NCBI GenBank assembly: GCA_016744725.1
Contig: JADGDW010000202.1
Span: 1-6,764, forward strand
Reading direction: 5' to 3'
Source: Candidatus Albibeggiatoa sp. nov. BB20
Lineage (GTDB): Bacteria; Pseudomonadota; Gammaproteobacteria; Beggiatoales; Beggiatoaceae
Length of the DNA: 6,764 nucleotides
How positions within the stretch are numbered: position 1 is the stretch's first letter; each line of letters opens with the position of its first letter. Below the pieces are notes generated by a model. That model was given only the letters and a program-made list of their open reading frames with translations. It was not told the DNA's origin and did no database searches. Below are positions 6,505 through 6,764 of the stretch, piece by piece. Made by a program: the position numbers and the translations under genes.

Positions 6505-6555
6505 TTAACTAGATATTTATATTTTCTTTAATTAAAATGTTATTAATCTAGTCAA
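6505..6555. promoter_or_regulatory. CTAG-centred inverted repeat, possible operator of the antitoxin-like gene
   Basis: TTAACTAGAT (6505-6514) and ATCTAGTCAA (6546-6555) are inverted copies matching at nine of ten positions, with centres 41 bp apart, about four helical turns. A third ATCTAG lies at 6481-6486. A possible extended -10 (TG at 6538-6539, TATTAA at 6541-6546) touches the right arm. This would suit repression of the gene at 6584, as is common for antitoxin autoregulation. No protein evidence supports it directly. Confidence 0.35.
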
Positions 6556-6583
6556 TTTGGATTTAGACAAAAAGGAAAATATT

Positions 6584-6764
6584 ATGTTTGCACATCGAAT
6601 AGAAACAGTTATTTCTCAACAGGGTAGTCTTAATTTGGAGGCCTTGCCATTTTTGAAAGGTGATGAGGTTGAGGTCATTATCTTAAAAAAGTCTACGCAG
6701 AATAAAGTAGAGGACTTGGAGCAATTTTTTACTCAGTATCAAGCAGATTTAAGTGGATTTGCAT
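6584..6764 (+). CDS. Antitoxin-like small protein, N-terminal 60 residues, cut by the window end
   Basis: The frame starts at ATG 6584 with AAGGA at 6572-6576 (7-nt spacing) and is open through the window edge, so the C-terminus is not seen. It begins MFAHRIETVISQQGSL, with LPFLKGDEVEVIIL at residues 21-34, then a charged linker and a helix-like stretch VEDLEQFFTQYQADLSGFA. This matches, from memory, small antitoxins common in cyanobacteria and sulfur bacteria: an AbrB-like beta-rich N-terminus (HR-x-E-x-x-I-x-Q-x-G-x-L ... LPF-x-x-G-x-x-VEV-I-x-L) followed by a helical tail. Such genes are usually followed directly by a PIN or RelE-type toxin. The toxin would lie beyond this window, so the assignment remains an inference. 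Confidence 0.65.
   Translation, partial: MFAHRIETVISQQGSLNLEALPFLKGDEVEVIILKKSTQNKVEDLEQFFTQYQADLSGFA

Overview
The window looks like chromosomal DNA of a moderately AT-rich gammaproteobacterium. The main evidence is an 854-residue MutS whose Walker A, Walker B and C-terminal helix fall at almost the same residue numbers as in E. coli MutS. A filamentous sulfur-oxidiser type (Thiotrichales/Beggiatoa-like) would fit the gene style and AT bias, but that is only an impression; no rRNA or other marker is present.

Layout, left to right. (1) 1-1493 is a decayed type II restriction-modification locus. A 36-codon ORF at 109-219 resembles the N-terminus of Eco47II/Sau96I-type restriction endonucleases with most of the gene deleted. 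It overlaps the start of a C5-cytosine methyltransferase reading frame (219-1493) that is interrupted by one in-frame TAA at 1050-1052, between catalytic motif VIII and motif IX. (2) 1494-1679 is an AT-rich spacer ending in a strong extended -10 promoter that lies only about 10 bp before the mutS ATG, so the mutS mRNA is probably leaderless or nearly so. (3) 1680-4244 is mutS, complete. (4) 4245-4542 is a spacer with a candidate promoter, a 12-bp direct repeat and a doubtful minus-strand ORF. (5) 4543-5142 encodes a single-pass membrane protein with a long predicted periplasmic coiled coil whose core is almost entirely methionine; I do not recognise the family. (6) 5366-6340 encodes a BatA-like membrane-anchored von Willebrand factor A protein with an intact MIDAS, but without the usual moxR/DUF58/batB partners next to it. 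(7) 6339-6462 on the minus strand is the collapsed remnant of a small conserved gene: its N- and C-terminal ends are joined out of frame with the middle missing. (8) 6584 to the window end is the start of a small antitoxin-like protein with a good Shine-Dalgarno and a CTAG-centred inverted repeat upstream.

The intact genes do not form an evident operon; each appears to have its own upstream region, and mutS and the VWA gene share the same SD-less start context (CCACTATG). The common theme is gene erosion: an eroded endonuclease, a nonsense-interrupted methyltransferase and a collapsed minus-strand gene lie around healthy housekeeping and membrane genes. The most unusual intact feature is the methionine-cored coiled-coil protein. 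I see no RNA genes, CRISPR array or complete insertion sequence.
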